A stretch of DNA of 5,833 nucleotides from Acetobacteraceae bacterium (GTDB lineage: Bacteria; Pseudomonadota; Alphaproteobacteria; Acetobacterales; Acetobacteraceae), in NCBI GenBank assembly GCA_030039695.1, contig JASHVB010000801.1, forward strand, positions 1 to 5,833. Direction: 5' to 3'. Below the pieces are notes generated by a model. That model was not told the DNA's origin. It saw nothing but the letters and a program-made list of their open reading frames with translations, and ran no database searches. Position 1 is the stretch's first letter; the number at the start of each line of letters is the position of its first letter. The position numbers and the translations under genes were made by a program. This document shows, in pieces, positions 1-5,833 of this stretch.

Positions 1-662
1 ACTTCCGCACCGGCCAGCGTCGCCACGATCCGTCCCTTCTCCAGCACATGCGCGCGATGCGCGACGCGCCGCATCAGATCAACATTCTGCTCGACGATCA
101 GGATTGTCATGCCGCGTGTGCGATTGAGGTCGATCAGGAAATCGCCGATCTCATCGATGATACTGGGCTGCACGCCGTCGCTGGGTTCATCCAGCAGCAG
201 CACATCCGGACCGCCGATCAACGCGCGGGCGATCGCCAGCATCTCCTGCTGGCCGCCGCTCAGCGTGCCGGCCAGTTGCCGGCCGCGTTCGCGCAGGAAG
301 GGGAAATACCGGTACACCAGATCGAATTGCGGCTGGTTGCGCCCGGCGTTGACGAAGCAACCGGTGCGCAGGTTATCGAGCACCGACATGGCGCCGAACA
401 TGCCGCGGCCTTGCGGCACATAGCCGATACCCAGCCGCGCTCGATCCTCGGCGCGCAGCGGCGATACGTCCTCGCCGCGCAGGCGGATGCTGCCGCCGCG
501 CACGCGCAACAGGCCGATCAGCGTGCGCATCAGCGTCGTCTTGCCAACACCATTGCGGCCGATCACGCCCACGATCTCGCCCGCATCCAGTCCCAGGCTG
601 ATGCCCTGCAGAACGTCACCCGTCGCGTAGCCGCTGCGAAGGTCCGCGATGTCGAGCATCAT
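1..662 (-). CDS. urtE: UrtE-like ABC transporter ATP-binding protein (3' end outside window)
   Basis: This is one of the two ATPases that drive the amide/urea importer from the cytoplasmic face of the membrane. The frame is open from the ATG at 662 to the window edge, giving 220 full codons. The family is usually about 230 residues, so only about ten seem to be missing. Visible motifs are Walker A GRNGVGKTT (35-43), Q-loop YVPQG (Q84), an intact signature LSGGQ (134-138), and Walker B VLLLDEP (154-160) with catalytic Glu159. The switch position reads VEQN (Gln192 instead of His), as is usual in LivF/UrtE proteins. The stretch EPSDGVQPSII resembles the EGIQPSII typical of UrtE and argues for UrtE over LivF. 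The start overlaps the urtD stop as ATGA and is preceded by GGGAGG seven bases upstream. A second in-frame ATG follows at once (659), so the start is uncertain by one codon. Confidence 0.88.
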   Translation of the reverse strand, partial: MMLDIADLRSGYATGDVLQGISLGLDAGEIVGVIGRNGVGKTTLMRTLIGLLRVRGGSIRLRGEDVSPLRAEDRARLGIGYVPQGRGMFGAMSVLDNLRTGCFVNAGRNQPQFDLVYRYFPFLRERGRQLAGTLSGGQQEMLAIARALIGGPDVLLLDEPSDGVQPSIIDEIGDFLIDLNRTRGMTILIVEQNVDLMRRVAHRAHVLEKGRIVATLAGAE

Positions 663-1402
663 GCTGCAGCCTCCCGCATATGCCCGAGATAGATGCGGCG
701 CACGTCGTCGCGCGTGGTCACGGCCTCGACGGAGCCTTCAGCAAAGACCGCGCCCTGGTGCAGCACCGTCACGCTTTGGGCAACTTTGCGAACGAACGCC
801 ACGTCATGTTCCACGACCACGACCGCGAGTCCGTCGCGCGTCAACGAGCGCAGCACCTCCGCGGTGTGCATGGTCTCGCCCGGGGACATGCCGGCGGTTG
901 GTTCATCCAGCAGCAGGATCTGCGGCCCGGGACGCAGCGCCATGCAGATCTCCAGCCATTGCAGCTGATGATGCGGCAACTCACGCGCTGGAAGGTCGGG
1001 CTGCGCCGCCAGGCCAAAAGCGGCGTAGGCGGTCTGGAAATGCGCGTCGTCACCCGCACCGCCGGCCGCGCCACGCCGTGCGGTCTCCAGATTCTCGGCT
1101 ACCGTCAGCGCGTGGAACGCGCGATTGGTCTGGAACGTCAGGCCAAGCCCCAGACGCACGCGGCGAAACGCCGGCAGATGGGTGACGTTGCGGCCATGAA
1201 GGAAGACCTGTCCGGAATCGGGGCGCAGAATGCCGCACAGCAAGGCAAAGAATGTGGACTTGCCGGCACCGTTCGGTCCGATGACGCAACGCATCTCGCC
1301 ACGCTGCAATCGGAAATCGATACGCTCGGCCGCGATCACGCCGCCGAAGCGTTTGCTGAGTTGCTCGGTACTCAGGACGATCGGTGCCGGGTCACTCGCC
1401 AT
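659..1402 (-). CDS. urtD: UrtD-like ABC transporter ATP-binding protein
   Basis: This is the second cytoplasmic ATPase of the importer (247 residues, normal for UrtD), expected to pair with the UrtE-like protein. It has Walker A GPNGAGKST (42-50), Q-loop LTFQTN (Q91), Walker B ILLLDEP (162-168) with Asp166 and catalytic Glu167, and switch His199 in VVEHD. The signature region reads ELPHHQLQWLEI. The QWLEI that follows is typical of UrtD, where the signature is commonly LSHGQ, but here Ser is replaced by Pro and the Gly before Gln by His. The segment EPTAGMSPGET matches the UrtD/LivG pattern after Walker B. The ATG start overlaps the end of urtC by 11 bases and has only a weak GGTGG-type ribosome site, so translation is probably coupled. 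LivG is the alternative, but QWLEI and the neighbours favour UrtD. Confidence 0.9.
   Translation of the reverse strand: MASDPAPIVLSTEQLSKRFGGVIAAERIDFRLQRGEMRCVIGPNGAGKSTFFALLCGILRPDSGQVFLHGRNVTHLPAFRRVRLGLGLTFQTNRAFHALTVAENLETARRGAAGGAGDDAHFQTAYAAFGLAAQPDLPARELPHHQLQWLEICMALRPGPQILLLDEPTAGMSPGETMHTAEVLRSLTRDGLAVVVVEHDVAFVRKVAQSVTVLHQGAVFAEGSVEAVTTRDDVRRIYLGHMREAAA
670..675 (-). promoter_or_regulatory. Ribosome binding site of urtE
   Basis: GGGAGG on the minus strand lies seven bases before the ATG at 662, inside the last codons of urtD. It supports the start chosen for urtE, which is otherwise ambiguous because two ATG codons stand side by side. Confidence 0.7.
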
Positions 1403-2453
1403 GACGCACCACCGCCGCGGCGCCGCGACTGCGGCCTCGCCGGGTCCACCACGGTCCGCGCGCCAATCCGACCACGATGCCGTCGGGGGCGAACATCATG
1501 ACCGCGACCAGCAATCCACCGACGATGACGAGCGCGTACTGGCTGCCGCCGGACGAAAGCACGAAGGTGAGCTGATTGAGCAAGAAGGTACCGATCGCGC
1601 CGGCGAGCAAGCTGGTGCGGCCGCCGACAGCGACCCAGATCACAGGCAACGCCGCCTGCTGCAAACCGATCGAGGAGGGCGTGATGTAGTTGCCCCATTG
1701 CACGTACAGCAGGCCGCTCACTCCTGCGAGCACGGCGGCCAGAACGAAGGCGCGCAATTGCTCCAGGCGCACGTCATAGCCGAGCAGTTCGGTGCGCAGC
1801 GCGTCCTCGCGGATCGCCATCAGCACCTGGCCACGATGCGCGTTTACCCAGATGCGCACGCCGATGTAGCAGACAAGTACCACGCCACAGACGAGGTAGA
1901 AAAACGCGTAGTCCTGGAATGTGAGATTGCCGATCTGAAGGGCCGGGATTGCGGTCATCCCGTTATAGCCGCCGAGTTGCACGTCACCGACGCGCCACTC
2001 GTATCCCGCGGTCAGGCCCAGGAATGTTGAGAGCAGCAGCGCCAGCACCAGCGTGAGGATCGGCACGATCCATTCGGCGACGCGGCCGTAGAAGACAAAA
2101 TAGCCGAATGCCGCAGCTGATACGCCGGCGGCGAGCAACGCGGCGAGTGCCGCGAGTGGCGTGCCCGCGGTGACATCCTGCAGATTACCCGCAACGATGC
2201 CGTACGTGTACCCGGCGATACCGAAGAACGCGACCTGGCCGAAGCTCAGGACGCCGCCATATCCCCACAACAGGCTGAGGCCCAACGCCATGGGAATGTT
2301 GAGCAAGTAGTACGCGGTGTTGGTGGCAGCGAATGCCGATGCGACCGTGGGATAAGCCAGGAAGGCGGCCGCCAGCAGCGCCATGCCGATCCAGAAGAAC
2401 GGGCCGCGTCCGATATCGTGCGGCCCGTTCAGCAGGTGCAAGGCGCGCCTCAT
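1392..2453 (-). CDS. urtC: UrtC-like ABC transporter permease
   Basis: This is an inner-membrane permease of 353 residues (the family is typically 350-380) that should form the channel together with the UrtB-like protein. Hydrophobic segments lie at about 20-40, 48-62, 68-88, 98-120, 127-147, 183-203, 235-252, 266-295 and 305-328. The segment LLWGYGGVLSFGQ (61-73) is the conserved early motif of UrtC/LivM permeases. The cytoplasmic coupling loop is at about 208-235, around AIREDALRTELLGYD, and is expected to contact the ATPases. LGGYNGMT (160-167) resembles the glycine-rich loop of UrtC. The reading frame is open upstream to 2921, but that part is a non-hydrophobic shadow of urtB. The ATG at 2453 overlaps the urtB stop as ATGA and begins the permease-like sequence. 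The C-terminus is a short Arg-rich tail. Confidence 0.9.
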   Translation of the reverse strand: MRRALHLLNGPHDIGRGPFFWIGMALLAAAFLAYPTVASAFAATNTAYYLLNIPMALGLSLLWGYGGVLSFGQVAFFGIAGYTYGIVAGNLQDVTAGTPLAALAALLAAGVSAAAFGYFVFYGRVAEWIVPILTLVLALLLSTFLGLTAGYEWRVGDVQLGGYNGMTAIPALQIGNLTFQDYAFFYLVCGVVLVCYIGVRIWVNAHRGQVLMAIREDALRTELLGYDVRLEQLRAFVLAAVLAGVSGLLYVQWGNYITPSSIGLQQAALPVIWVAVGGRTSLLAGAIGTFLLNQLTFVLSSGGSQYALVIVGGLLVAVMMFAPDGIVVGLARGPWWTRRGRSRGAAAVVRHGE

Positions 2454-3331
2454 CGCGCCACCGACGGACGCAATCGCGCGCCGATGGAGGAGATCCCCGC
2501 CGGCAGCACGCGGATGATCAGCAACGCCATCACCAGCAGGGCCATGGTGCCGTAGAATGTGCCCAACGCCACTGAGACCGGCGTTTCCACCAGCGAGAGG
2601 AATGTGCTGCTGCCAAGCGCGCCGGCGATGACATTCGCGCCACCACCGACCACGACCGTTATGAAAGCCGGGGCAACGAATTGCTGCCCCATGTAGGGTG
2701 CGATCGATGTCGTTGGCGCGAGCAACGCGCCGCTCAGCCCGGCCAGTCCGGCACCCAGCCCAAATGTCAGCATGTAGATGAGATCCACACGTATGCCCAG
2801 GCTGCGCGCCATCGCGGCATTCTGCATCGCCGCCCGCGCCTGCAAGCCGTACGACGTCGCGCGGTAGATGAAGGCCAGAGCTGCAACCAGCAGCAGGCTG
2901 ATGGCGATCAGGAACAGCCAATAGACAGAAAAGGAGTAGGCTCCCAGCGCGACCGCGCCGCGCGGAATCGGAATCGGCGGCATGTAGGGGCCGAACAGGA
3001 TCAACGCGCCCTGTGCGAGGACCAGGCTTATGCCCCAGGTGGTGACCAGCGCTCCTAATTCACGCCCGTAGAAGCGGCGGATCACCAGCCGTTCGAGGAT
3101 GAGGCCGAACACTCCGGTCGCGAAGAAGGCGACGATGACGGCGATCGGGAAGGGAACCCCGCGATGAACGACCGCGGTTGCCACATAGGCGCCCAGCATC
3201 ATGAATTCCCCATGCGCGAGATTGATGAGGTTCATCATGCCCAGGATCACGATCAGCCCGAGCGCGCTCAGCAGCAGGAAGGCTGCGTTGGTGCCGAACT
3301 GATACAGAATGCTTACGGCATCGGCGAGCAC
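2450..3331 (-). CDS. urtB: UrtB-like ABC transporter permease
   Basis: This is the partner permease, 293 residues, inner membrane. The N-terminal segment ALGLIVILGMMNLINLAHGE (23-42) is the hallmark of UrtB/LivH permeases and is followed by MMLGAY. ERLVIRRFYGRELGALVTTW (80-99) also fits UrtB. Hydrophobic segments lie at about 14-34, 44-56, 61-82, 95-114, 134-156, 184-206, 218-245 and 258-278. The coupling loop around YGLQARAAMQNAAMARSLGI (161-180) should dock on the ATPases. The start is a GTG (3331-3329), supported by a strong AAAGGGGAG ribosome site seven bases upstream; no ATG in the frame fits better. Many proteobacterial UrtB proteins carry a long extra N-terminal domain, which is absent here. 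The gene follows urtA by 28 bases and overlaps urtC by four. Confidence 0.9.
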   Translation of the reverse strand: MLADAVSILYQFGTNAAFLLLSALGLIVILGMMNLINLAHGEFMMLGAYVATAVVHRGVPFPIAVIVAFFATGVFGLILERLVIRRFYGRELGALVTTWGISLVLAQGALILFGPYMPPIPIPRGAVALGAYSFSVYWLFLIAISLLLVAALAFIYRATSYGLQARAAMQNAAMARSLGIRVDLIYMLTFGLGAGLAGLSGALLAPTTSIAPYMGQQFVAPAFITVVVGGGANVIAGALGSSTFLSLVETPVSVALGTFYGTMALLVMALLIIRVLPAGISSIGARLRPSVAR

Positions 3332-3338
3332 GGCGGGG

Positions 3339-3347
3339 CTCCCCTTT
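3339..3347 (-). promoter_or_regulatory. Ribosome binding site of urtB
   Basis: AAAGGGGAG on the minus strand lies seven bases before a GTG codon and settles the GTG start of urtB. The GGGG is followed two bases later by CCCC, so a weak hairpin could partly hide the site. Confidence 0.75.
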
Positions 3348-3359
3348 CAACGTGGCCGA

Positions 3360-4856
3360 TCAGCTGAACATCTTGAAGAACGGGTCCTCGGTAGGGGTGT
3401 ACTGCTTATGCTCCGGATGGCGCACCAGGTTCACACCCAGACGTTGGAGCCACCAAGCCTCGATCATCGGCCATTCCCGCACGAAACTGATGTTGTGCTT
3501 TTCGTCGGCGACCGCGAGGCGGATGAAATGAGATGCGTGATGCGTGGCGGGTTCGAGGAACACCGAGCCTTCGGGCGCCTCGATGGTCCAGCCGGCTTCC
3601 AGCGTCTTGCGCACTTTCTCCTGGTCGGCGGTGCCGGCCAGGCGCGCCGCCTTGGCATAGAGGTGGATGCTGAAATAGGTGTTCTGCGCCATCTGGCCCA
3701 GATACGGGTCGTTCGGGAACATCTTGTAGAAGCGCGCCACGAAATCCTGGTTGCGCTTGGTGGGAATCTCCTGCATGTAGTTGACGGCGTTGTGCATGTT
3801 GGCGAGCGAGGGCGGCGTGAACCGGCGGTGCTCATAGCCTTGCGCCATGTTGATGGTAGAGGCCATCGGCAGATGCAGCCCGGCTGCGGCGGCCTGCGGG
3901 TAGTAGTTGGACTGGTTCTGGCCGACCAGCAGCGTCATCACCCAATCCGGCTTCGCTGCCTGCACCTTGGCGATCACCGAGCTGAATTCCGACACCTCCA
4001 GCGGCGGGAATTCCTCGCCGATCACCTTCGCTTTCAGCACGGGCGCAAAGGAGCGCACCCAGGACGCGGTCAACTGGCCGAAATTATAGTTGGCAGCGAT
4101 CGTGAAGATCTTTGGCCCAAACTTCTCCACCATATACTGCATCACCGGAATCACCTGCTGCTCGCAGACCGCGCCGGTGCAGAAGGTGTATCCGTCGGCG
4201 ACGCCGCCTTCATACTGGTTGGTGTAGAAATAGAGCTGCTTGCGCTGGTCCACGATGGGACGAATGGCCTCGCGCTCGGCACTGGCAAAACCGGCGACCA
4301 GCACATCGACCTTGTCCTGCTGGATCATGCGCCGCGCGAGCTGCTGCCACAGCGTGTTGTTGGACTGGCCGTCGGAGGACAGCAGGTTCACCGGTCGCCC
4401 CAGCAGGCCTTTTTCACCGGACGGGATCAGGATGGTGTCCTGGTCTACGGAAACGATCGCATGCTGGCCGGGTTGGCCGCCATCGTTGACGACATCAAGC
4501 TTGCCGCCGGCAGCACTGGCGAGCGTCGGCGGGGTGGGCGAGTACAGCCCCATAGTTCCCAGGCCGCCCGGTCCGACCGGGCCTCCCGCCAGGGTGAAGC
4601 CATCGTTGATCTCCTGCACCGCGAGCCGCGCCGCATGCAGCTTCTGGATGCCATAGATCGACAGGTTGCCTGATTGGTCCTCGATGAAACCGATCTTGAC
4701 GGGATTGTCCGTGGCGGCGCGAACGATGTTGACGCGGCCAAGAACGGCGCTGGCGGCTGCTATGCCGGCTGCGCCCTGAATCAGTGACCGCCTGGAGGGA
4801 CCGTCATGCGATGGAGTGGCGGGGTCGGCGGCGGCGGGCGTCGGTGCGTCTGTCAT
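3360..4856 (-). CDS. urtA: UrtA/FmdD-like urea or short-amide substrate-binding protein, Tat-exported
   Basis: This is the periplasmic receptor of the importer, a 498-residue type I periplasmic-binding fold. The N-terminus has a 20-residue polar leader, a twin-arginine motif SRRSLIQ (RR at 22-23), a hydrophobic stretch to about 39, and a likely cleavage region near VRAA (45-48), so folded export by Tat is expected. The mature domain starts at VKIGFIEDQSG. FYTNQYEGG (210-218) corresponds to the ligand-pocket segment seen as YPTPYEG in AmiC and YPVQYEG in UrtA. GSVFLEPATHHASH (430-443) matches the family's C-terminal strand. About 60 Gly/Pro-rich residues (86-148) are inserted between the first helix and LLGRPV, making it longer than the usual 400-440. 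The ATG start has GAAAGAG five bases upstream, overlapping the amiR stop. Membership of the urea/amide group is firm; the exact ligand is not. Confidence 0.87.
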   Translation of the reverse strand: MTDAPTPAAADPATPSHDGPSRRSLIQGAAGIAAASAVLGRVNIVRAATDNPVKIGFIEDQSGNLSIYGIQKLHAARLAVQEINDGFTLAGGPVGPGGLGTMGLYSPTPPTLASAAGGKLDVVNDGGQPGQHAIVSVDQDTILIPSGEKGLLGRPVNLLSSDGQSNNTLWQQLARRMIQQDKVDVLVAGFASAEREAIRPIVDQRKQLYFYTNQYEGGVADGYTFCTGAVCEQQVIPVMQYMVEKFGPKIFTIAANYNFGQLTASWVRSFAPVLKAKVIGEEFPPLEVSEFSSVIAKVQAAKPDWVMTLLVGQNQSNYYPQAAAAGLHLPMASTINMAQGYEHRRFTPPSLANMHNAVNYMQEIPTKRNQDFVARFYKMFPNDPYLGQMAQNTYFSIHLYAKAARLAGTADQEKVRKTLEAGWTIEAPEGSVFLEPATHHASHFIRLAVADEKHNISFVREWPMIEAWWLQRLGVNLVRHPEHKQYTPTEDPFFKMFS

Positions 4857-4861
4857 CGAAG

Positions 4862-4868
4862 CTCTTTC
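4862..4868 (-). promoter_or_regulatory. Ribosome binding site of urtA
   Basis: GAAAGAG on the minus strand lies five bases before the urtA ATG. It shares bases with the amiR stop codon (TGA, 4869-4867), so termination of amiR and initiation of urtA happen on the same few bases. Confidence 0.55.
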
Positions 4869-5520
4869 ATGGCTGTCGGCGTTGCAGGGGACGGCGTTGC
4901 ATGGAACGAAGAGGTGCGGGCGGCGCGGCGGCTTGTTCGGTCAGGTTCGCGAGCGGCCCGCCCGCCGCGATCCGCGCACAGAACGCTTCGACGGTAATCC
5001 GCTCGCGCATCGCGCCCTGACGTAGCAACTTCAGGGCGCGATCCTCTGTGACGCCGAGGCGCTTCATCACTTCCAGCGCAGCGCGCACGACAATCGGCCG
5101 GGCGCGCACGCGTTCGGTCAGGTTGGACAGCGCCGCACGTGCGTCGCGGCGTTCGGAGAATAGGCGCCAGGCGACGACCAGCGCGTTGAACGCCCCGATG
5201 GAGCCGATGGGTTTCAGAAGATATGAGGTCGCGCCCTGGTCGAGCGCCCATTCCAGGCGACCTGGTGCCTCCGAGGCCAGCACCGCAACCAACGGCACGG
5301 GCGGTTCGTTGCGGTCCCACGGGAACAGGCCTTGGTAGCCGAGATCAGCATCGAAGAAGATCACGTCGGCGGCGGGCAGCGCACCATTGCCGAGCGGCGC
5401 CACGCAGGTGACTTGCAAGCCGATGCGACGCAACTGGCTTTCCAGTGCGTCGCGATTGTGGTCCTGCCGGTGCAGCAGCAGCGCCCGGAGGCCACGAAAA
5501 CTGGTGACCGGCGGGCTCAT
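4867..5520 (-). CDS. amiR: AmiR-like ANTAR-domain RNA-binding antiterminator
   Basis: This is a cytoplasmic regulator of 217 residues (Pseudomonas AmiR is 196). Residues 10-118 form a receiver-like alpha/beta domain: first strand LRALLLH (11-17), DVIFFDADLG (52-61), and SYLLKPIG (99-106). The acidic pair expected after the first strand is missing (His17-Arg18), though an Asp (57) and Lys103 remain. A likely coiled-coil helix (115-140) leads to the ANTAR domain (about 140-185), with the alternating Ala/Leu helices of RALKLLRQGAMRERITVEAF (161-180). ANTAR domains bind paired RNA hairpins and prevent transcription termination; in Pseudomonas, AmiC controls AmiR. The frame is open upstream to 5688, but that part shadows amiC. 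The ATG at 5520 overlaps the amiC stop as ATGA and begins the domain. A Pro/Arg-rich tail follows residue 188. NasT-like is an alternative, but the amiC neighbour favours AmiR. Confidence 0.85.
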   Translation of the reverse strand: MSPPVTSFRGLRALLLHRQDHNRDALESQLRRIGLQVTCVAPLGNGALPAADVIFFDADLGYQGLFPWDRNEPPVPLVAVLASEAPGRLEWALDQGATSYLLKPIGSIGAFNALVVAWRLFSERRDARAALSNLTERVRARPIVVRAALEVMKRLGVTEDRALKLLRQGAMRERITVEAFCARIAAGGPLANLTEQAAAPPAPLRSMQRRPLQRRQP

Positions 5521-5833
5521 GAGCCCACCACGCGTAGTCGCGCACGCTGCGGCCGCGCGACGCTGTTGCGCAAGCGCTCGGTGCTGAGATTGGCGAGATA
5601 CGGATCGGGCCGCACCGGCGTCTCGGCTTCCCAAACCATTTCGAATCCGGCGCCGGCGACCGAGCGTCCGATCCGCGGCGTCAGCCACGCGTGATTATTC
5701 TCGGCATCAATCCAGACCGCACCTTGCGGCGCTTCCAGCCGGCAGGCGTACAGGGCCTGCTTGACGTCTGGGATGGCGGTGGAGCACGCGGCGCGCAACG
5801 ACAAGGAGAGTAAACGGGTGACGATCCAGGCTG
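5517..5833 (-). CDS. amiC: AmiC-like amide sensor/negative regulator, C-terminal part (5' end outside window)
   Basis: The last 104 residues of a protein whose start lies beyond the right edge. The frame is open to the window end, and the TTG at 5804 is internal rather than a start. The sequence matches the end of Pseudomonas AmiC as I recall it: EAPQGAVWIDAENNH corresponds to DAPQGPVRVERQNNH, then a PRIG segment, an F-x-x-x-W strand, and PVRPDPYL corresponding to PIRPDPYV. AmiC has a periplasmic-binding fold but acts in the cytoplasm, where it binds AmiR and releases it when a small amide is bound. About 24 residues follow RPDPYL, a tail that Pseudomonas AmiC also has. The ATGA overlap with amiR fits the obligate pairing. 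With only the C-terminus visible, an exported binding protein of the same family cannot be fully excluded, but the directly coupled amiR makes AmiC the best reading. Confidence 0.8.
   Translation of the reverse strand, partial: AWIVTRLLSLSLRAACSTAIPDVKQALYACRLEAPQGAVWIDAENNHAWLTPRIGRSVAGAGFEMVWEAETPVRPDPYLANLSTERLRNSVARPQRARLRVVGS

Noticed and set aside
1..662. Truncated or broken urtE.
   Set aside because: The frame is open to the window edge and all motifs are intact; the missing end is only due to the window boundary.
48..692. Plus-strand open frame of 214 codons opposite urtE.
   Set aside because: The minus strand encodes all ATPase motifs of urtE throughout this stretch.
680..1501. Plus-strand open frame of 273 codons across urtD and the end of urtC.
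   Set aside because: Antisense shadow spanning a junction between two real genes, with no family resemblance.
1230..2030. Plus-strand open frame of 266 codons across urtD and urtC.
   Set aside because: Antisense shadow with a polar, low-information protein; the minus strand here encodes conserved permease and ATPase sequence.
2454..2921. Possible 156-residue N-terminal extension of urtC.
   Set aside because: It overlaps the urtB coding region in another frame, lacks hydrophobic segments, and the ATGA start at 2453 fits the family length.
3309..4673. Long plus-strand open frame of 454 codons opposite urtA.
   Set aside because: It mirrors a well-supported gene in GC-rich DNA, where antisense frames stay open by codon bias. 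Its protein is rich in His, Arg and Gly with no recognisable domain, and no good ribosome site was seen.
1..4856. Branched-chain amino acid importer (livKHMGF).
   Set aside because: Subunit types are the same superfamily, but QWLEI in the UrtD-like ATPase, GVQPSII in the UrtE-like ATPase, NQYEGG in the receptor and the AmiC/AmiR neighbours all point to the urea/amide branch.
5521..5688. Possible 56-residue N-terminal extension of amiR.
   Set aside because: It is an out-of-frame reading of the amiC C-terminus; the ATG at 5520 begins the receiver-like domain directly.

Overview
The window is GC-rich, with G or C in most third codon positions, and is read entirely from the minus strand. It carries one tightly packed gene cluster from what is most likely a proteobacterium. 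The evidence is the GC-rich codon use, a twin-arginine signal on the binding protein, and an AmiC/AmiR pair of the kind known from Pseudomonas. The genus cannot be told from this sequence; an alpha- or betaproteobacterium is a guess.

In transcription order (right to left) the genes are: the C-terminal end of an AmiC-like amide sensor (5517-5833, start beyond the window); an AmiR-like ANTAR RNA-binding antiterminator (4867-5520); a UrtA/FmdD-like Tat-exported substrate-binding protein (3360-4856); two membrane permeases, UrtB-like (2450-3331) and UrtC-like (1392-2453); and two ATPases, UrtD-like (659-1402) and UrtE-like (1-662, end beyond the window). Four junctions overlap: amiC/amiR, urtB/urtC and urtD/urtE by ATGA, and urtC/urtD by 11 bases. 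The other two gaps are 10 and 28 bases. This is the layout of a single translationally coupled operon. No stretch over 30 bases lacks a gene, and I see no promoter, terminator, RNA gene, repeat array or mobile element.

Inferred working model: AmiC holds AmiR inactive until a small amide or urea-like ligand binds. Freed AmiR then prevents termination in an RNA leader outside this window, allowing expression of a five-part ABC importer (UrtABCDE) that brings the same kind of compound into the cell. An amidase, formamidase or urease gene would be expected nearby but is not in the window. The substrate (urea, formamide, acetamide or another short amide) cannot be decided here.

The points most worth a second look are the joining of an amide-type antitermination module to a urea-type importer, a roughly 60-residue Gly/Pro-rich insertion in the binding protein, and a degenerate ABC signature motif in the UrtD-like ATPase.
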